Positions 61,247 through 64,000 of a stretch of 64,000 nt of DNA are shown piece by piece. The stretch is from Streptomyces sp. Act143 (GTDB lineage: Bacteria; Actinomycetota; Actinomycetes; Streptomycetales; Streptomycetaceae), in assembly GCF_003143935.1 (NCBI RefSeq), contig NZ_QFRX01000001.1, positions 4,320,228 through 4,384,227 of the forward strand, in the 5' to 3' direction. The translations under genes were made by a program, and so were the position numbers. Within the stretch, counting starts at the first letter, position 1, and each line of letters begins with the position of its first letter. The notes beneath the pieces are model-generated. The model saw only the letters and a list, made by a program, of their open reading frames with translations, ran no database searches and had not been told where the DNA came from.

Positions 61247-62929
61247 GTGGGCAAGAGAAGGCGCGTCGCCGAGCGACGTAGGACGCATCGTCCCGCCGTG
61301 ATCGGCGGGATGGTCGCCGTGGTCGTCGGCGGCGCCGGGTTCGCCGGCTATGTGCTGTACGGCGGCGGAGCGGCGGCCGAGGACCGCACGTCCGCGACGG
61401 CCGCCGAGGCCGACGCCAAGCCGGAGGTGAAGACGGGCCCGCTGTCCGCGACCGAGGTGGACACCGCGGCCCGGACGTTCCTGACGTCCTGGCAGCAGGG
61501 CAAGGTCACCGAGGCCGCGGCCGTCACCAGCGACACCGAGGCCGCCACCGCGCTGCTCACGGGCTACGCCAAGGACGCCCACCTCAAGGACGTCACCCTC
61601 ACCCCCGGCACCCGCACCGGCGCCAAGGTGCCCTTCGCGGTGAAGGCGACGGTGTCGTACAAGGGGACCTCCAAGCCGCTGGCGTACGACAGTTCGCTCA
61701 CCGTCGTCCGGAACACCGCCACCGGCAAGCCGCAGGTCGACTGGCACTCCGCGGTCGTCCACCCCGACCTGAAGGACGGCGACACCCTCGTCACCGGCGA
61801 GTCCGGGACCCCGCCCGTCAAGGCCGTCGACCGCGACGGCGGCGAGATCACCACCGCGAAGTACCCCTCGCTCGGGTCGGTGCTCGACGGGCTGCGCGAG
61901 AAGTACGGCAAGAAGGCCGGCGGCAAGGCGGGCGTCGAGCTCCAGGTCGTGCGCGGCAAGGAGTCCAAGAAGGACAAGCTGTCCGACAAGACCCTGCTGG
62001 AGCTGAGCAAGGGCACGCCGGGCACCGTGAAGACGACGCTCAGCCCGGCCCTCCAGGCGGCGGCCGAGGCGCAGGTCGCCAAGCGGGCGCAGTCGTCGGT
62101 CGTGGTGCTGCGGCCCTCGACCGGCGAGATCCTCGCCGTGGCCAACGCCAACAAGGGCTTCAACGTCGCCTTCCAGGGCTCGCTCGCGCCCGGCTCGACG
62201 ATGAAGGTCGTCACGTCCTCGCTGCTGATCGAGAAGGGCCTGGCGTCGGCGGACAAGCCGCACCCGTGCCCGAAGTACTTCACCTACGGCGGCTGGAAGT
62301 TCCAGAACGACGACAAGTTCCAGATCAAGGGCGGCACCTTCAAGGCGAGCTTCGCCCGCTCCTGCAACACCGCCTTCATCAGCCAGGCGCCCAAGCTGGA
62401 CAACGACTCCCTGACCAAGCAGGCCCAGCAGGTCTTCGGCCTGTCCATGAACAACTGGGCGGTCGGCGTGCCCACCTTCGACGGCTCGGTGCCGGTGCAG
62501 TCGCAGGCCCAGATGGCGGCCTCGCTGATCGGCCAGGGCGCGGTGCGGATGAACCCGCTGAACATGGCGTCGGTGTCGGCGACCGTGGAGTCGGGCGTCT
62601 TCCGGCAGCCGTACCTGGTCTCCCCGGACGTGGACGGCCGCACGCTGGCCAAGGCCTCCCGCACGATGTCCTCGGGCACGCTCTCCCAGCTGCGCGAGCT
62701 GATGGCGTACACGGCGGCCTACGGCACGGCGGCCGAGGCGATGCAGGGTGTCTACGGCAACGTCGGCGCGAAGACCGGCTCGGCGGAGGTCGACGGCCAG
62801 AAGAAGCCCAACGGCTGGTTCACCGCGTACCGCGGCGACCTGGCCGCCGCCGGTGTCGTCCAGGCGGGCGGGCACGGCGGTGACACCGCCGGGCCGATCG
62901 TGGCGGCGCTGCTGAAGAGGGGGAGCTAG
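61247..62929 (+). CDS. Class B penicillin-binding protein (MecA-N domain), copy 2
   Basis: This 560-residue paralogue of the preceding protein has the same order: anchor (AVIGGMVAVVVGGAGFAGYVL), MecA-N domain and transpeptidase with S317 in GSTMK, RSCNT and K509-T-G-S. Shared wording such as GQGAVRMNPLNMASV and VFRQPYLVSPD shows tandem duplication. The start is GTG 61247 with GGAGG-like bases upstream. The stop TAG (62927-62929) lies within CTAG, which is also the stop of convergent ssgE. Confidence 0.94.
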   Translation: MGKRRRVAERRRTHRPAVIGGMVAVVVGGAGFAGYVLYGGGAAAEDRTSATAAEADAKPEVKTGPLSATEVDTAARTFLTSWQQGKVTEAAAVTSDTEAATALLTGYAKDAHLKDVTLTPGTRTGAKVPFAVKATVSYKGTSKPLAYDSSLTVVRNTATGKPQVDWHSAVVHPDLKDGDTLVTGESGTPPVKAVDRDGGEITTAKYPSLGSVLDGLREKYGKKAGGKAGVELQVVRGKESKKDKLSDKTLLELSKGTPGTVKTTLSPALQAAAEAQVAKRAQSSVVVLRPSTGEILAVANANKGFNVAFQGSLAPGSTMKVVTSSLLIEKGLASADKPHPCPKYFTYGGWKFQNDDKFQIKGGTFKASFARSCNTAFISQAPKLDNDSLTKQAQQVFGLSMNNWAVGVPTFDGSVPVQSQAQMAASLIGQGAVRMNPLNMASVSATVESGVFRQPYLVSPDVDGRTLAKASRTMSSGTLSQLRELMAYTAAYGTAAEAMQGVYGNVGAKTGSAEVDGQKKPNGWFTAYRGDLAAAGVVQAGGHGGDTAGPIVAALLKRGS

Positions 62930-63276
62930 CTGCCGACGGGGGTGGCCGTGTACGTCCGGCGCAGGAACCTCAGCAGGGCCTTGGACTCGAACTGCACCAC
63001 AGAGACGCCCTGCCGGGAGTGGAACTCCACCACAGCCTGGACCCGCCCGCACGGCCACACCCGTACTCCCCCGGCCTCCACCGGCGCCCGCAGGCCCTGT
63101 TCGAGCAGGGCCCGCTCGAAGGTCCACTCGTGCGGCCCGGGCAGGCCGACGCGCACCGCGCGCGGGTCGGCGTCGGGGTCGTAGCGCAGGACGACGGGGA
63201 CGGCCTCGGGCTCCGCGACCGTGATGTCGGCGTCGGTGACGATGTGGGCTCGCGCGTACTGTTCGACTACGGACAT
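62926..63276 (-). CDS. ssgE: SsgA-like sporulation/cell-division protein (SsgE)
   Basis: This 116-residue SALP protein, a family found only in morphologically complex actinobacteria, has the pattern VPVVLRYDPDADPRAVRVGLP, WTFERALLEQGLRAPVEAGG, VRVWPCGRVQAVVEFHS and ALLRFLRRTYTATPVG. SALPs direct septum and wall enzymes during sporulation; SsgE of S. coelicolor (SCO3158, same neighbours by memory) affects spore-wall maturation and spore separation. It lies convergent to the penicillin-binding protein operon and shares its final CTAG. Confidence 0.88.
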   Translation of the reverse strand: MSVVEQYARAHIVTDADITVAEPEAVPVVLRYDPDADPRAVRVGLPGPHEWTFERALLEQGLRAPVEAGGVRVWPCGRVQAVVEFHSRQGVSVVQFESKALLRFLRRTYTATPVGS

Positions 63277-63442
63277 CGGCTCGGCCCCTTACGCTGAGTG
63301 ACCTGTGCGGAAGCTGTGCGACCGCTTCCCTTCCAATGTCGCATATTTTCCCGGGCGCGCCCCCGGACGCCGGACATCGTCGGGCATCTCACACGCCGGG
63401 GCGCAGGGCGCGGGGCACAGCGGGTCCACAATCAGATCGCTC

Positions 63443-63459
63443 TTGCAAGTTGTTCGCAT
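63443..63459 (+). promoter_or_regulatory. Metalloregulator-like inverted repeat before cbiM
   Basis: TTGCAA-N5-TCGCAT, about 20 bases before the cbiM start, partly matches the nickel-regulator (Nur) box tTGCaa-N5-ttGCAA that I recall from S. coelicolor (two mismatches in the right arm). Control by nickel or cobalt would suit the gene. No cobalamin riboswitch core is visible in the 202-base gap. Confidence 0.4.
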
Positions 63460-63478
63460 TAAGCCGCATCATCTAACG

Positions 63479-64000
63479 GTGCATGTGCCTGACGGATTCA
63501 TCGACGCCCCCGTATCCGCCGCGACCGGAGCAGTCGCCGCGGCCGCCGTCGCCGTGAGCCTGCGCGGCGCCCGCCGCGAGCTCGACGAGCGGACCGCGCC
63601 GCTGGCGGGGCTGGTGGCGGCGTTCATCTTCGCCGTGCAGATGCTCAACTTCCCCGTCGCCGCGGGCACCAGCGGCCACCTGCTGGGCGGCGCCCTCGCC
63701 GCGATCCTCGTCGGCCCCTGCACCGGCGTGCTGTGCGTGTCCGTCGTGCTGCTCATGCAGGGCATCCTCTTCGCGGACGGCGGGCTGACCGCGCTCGGCG
63801 TGAACATCACGGACATGGCGGTGGTGACGACCGTCGTGGCGTACGCCGTGTTCCGCGCCCTGGTCAAGGTGCTGCCCCGCAAGCGGCGGTCCGTCACCGT
63901 CGCGTCCTTCGTCGCCGCGCTGCTCTCCGTCCCGGCCGCGGCCGTCGCCTTCACGCTCCTGTACTGGATCGGCGGCACCACCGACGTCTCCATCGGCAAG
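63479..64000 (+). CDS. cbiM: Energy-coupling factor transporter component CbiM (partial, runs off the right edge)
   Basis: The first 174 codons of a substrate-binding membrane component for cobalt or nickel uptake are present. The start VHVPDGFID fits the family MHIPDGF, in which the N-terminal His-2 binds the metal, so the GTG at 63479 is well fixed. Helices follow: APLAGLVAAFIFAVQMLNFPV, GHLLGGALAAILVGP and VLCVSVVLLMQGILFADGG with the typical LGVNITDMAVV. The C-terminus and likely cbiN/cbiQ/cbiO partners lie beyond the window. Confidence 0.92.
   Translation, partial: MHVPDGFIDAPVSAATGAVAAAAVAVSLRGARRELDERTAPLAGLVAAFIFAVQMLNFPVAAGTSGHLLGGALAAILVGPCTGVLCVSVVLLMQGILFADGGLTALGVNITDMAVVTTVVAYAVFRALVKVLPRKRRSVTVASFVAALLSVPAAAVAFTLLYWIGGTTDVSIGK

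Noticed and set aside
63277..63478. Cobalamin riboswitch before cbiM
   Set aside because: I could not find the conserved B12-box (GCCACTG-type) in this 202-base gap.

Overview
This window is actinobacterial chromosome, almost certainly Streptomyces. It is very GC-rich with strong third-position GC and many GTG starts. It carries genus markers: an SsgA-like protein (ssgE), a LAXTG sortase substrate, an RpfB-type resuscitation factor, the tamR/tam pair and the galT-galE-galK operon. From memory, the gene order follows S. coelicolor from about SCO3109 (mfd) to about SCO3161 (cbiM). I could not run a comparison and the species is unknown.

Layout. 1-9.4 kb: mfd (cut by the left edge), a repeat array with DnaA-box-like cores, a MacB/FtsX-type ABC exporter, a DHA2-type MFS exporter and an acetyltransferase. 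9.4-16.2 kb: an NAD(P)-binding oxidoreductase, a DUF485/solute-symporter pair, then a DoxX-sigJ (ECF41 sigma factor) operon and a carboxymuconolactone decarboxylase-like (AhpD-fold) gene. Both the doxX-sigJ operon and the decarboxylase gene carry exact matches to the ECF41 promoter TGTCACA-N16-CGTC. This points to a small self-regulated redox regulon. A tandem array upstream of doxX repeats the -35 element.

16.2-21.9 kb: a toxin-immunity island. It holds a 1063-residue protein joining an Imm35/YrhB-like domain, a very long Pro/Gly/Ala linker, a deaminase-like domain and a SUKH-4 domain. Next come a WHH-nuclease-like plus SMI1/KNR4 fusion, and a divergent pair encoding a YwqJ-like deaminase and a SUKH-3 protein. 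No secretion or delivery module is visible. This is the most unusual system in the window.

21.9-29.9 kb: an orphan sensor kinase, a TTA-containing helix-turn-helix gene ending 6 bases before tRNA-Gln(UUG), then housekeeping genes glmU, prs, rplY (with a structured leader) and pth, a small membrane protein and a sortase-anchored protein. 29.9-44.3 kb: ppc, a desaturase-TetR operon with a paired operator, CsbD and VOC proteins, the tam/tamR divergent pair, a NarL-type regulator, an acetyltransferase and the gal operon. Divergent from gal is a sodium:solute symporter frame broken by one in-frame TGA (probable TGG to TGA), plus its small membrane partner and a regulator lacking the usual receiver aspartate.

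44.6-64 kb: two tandem paralogous beta-propeller membrane proteins, an ABC-F ATPase, a Tat-exported amidase, the ispE-ksgA-rpfB-tatD cluster (ksgA with a repeat-encoded Gln/Glu tail), a zinc-ribbon protein, rsmI, pmt, two tandem penicillin-binding proteins, ssgE, and the start of a cbiM-type metal transporter gene cut by the right edge.

Several convergent gene pairs are separated by long perfect hairpins, and several operons use ATGA/GTGA stop-start overlaps, both normal for the genus. I saw no insertion sequences, prophage, CRISPR array or rRNA.
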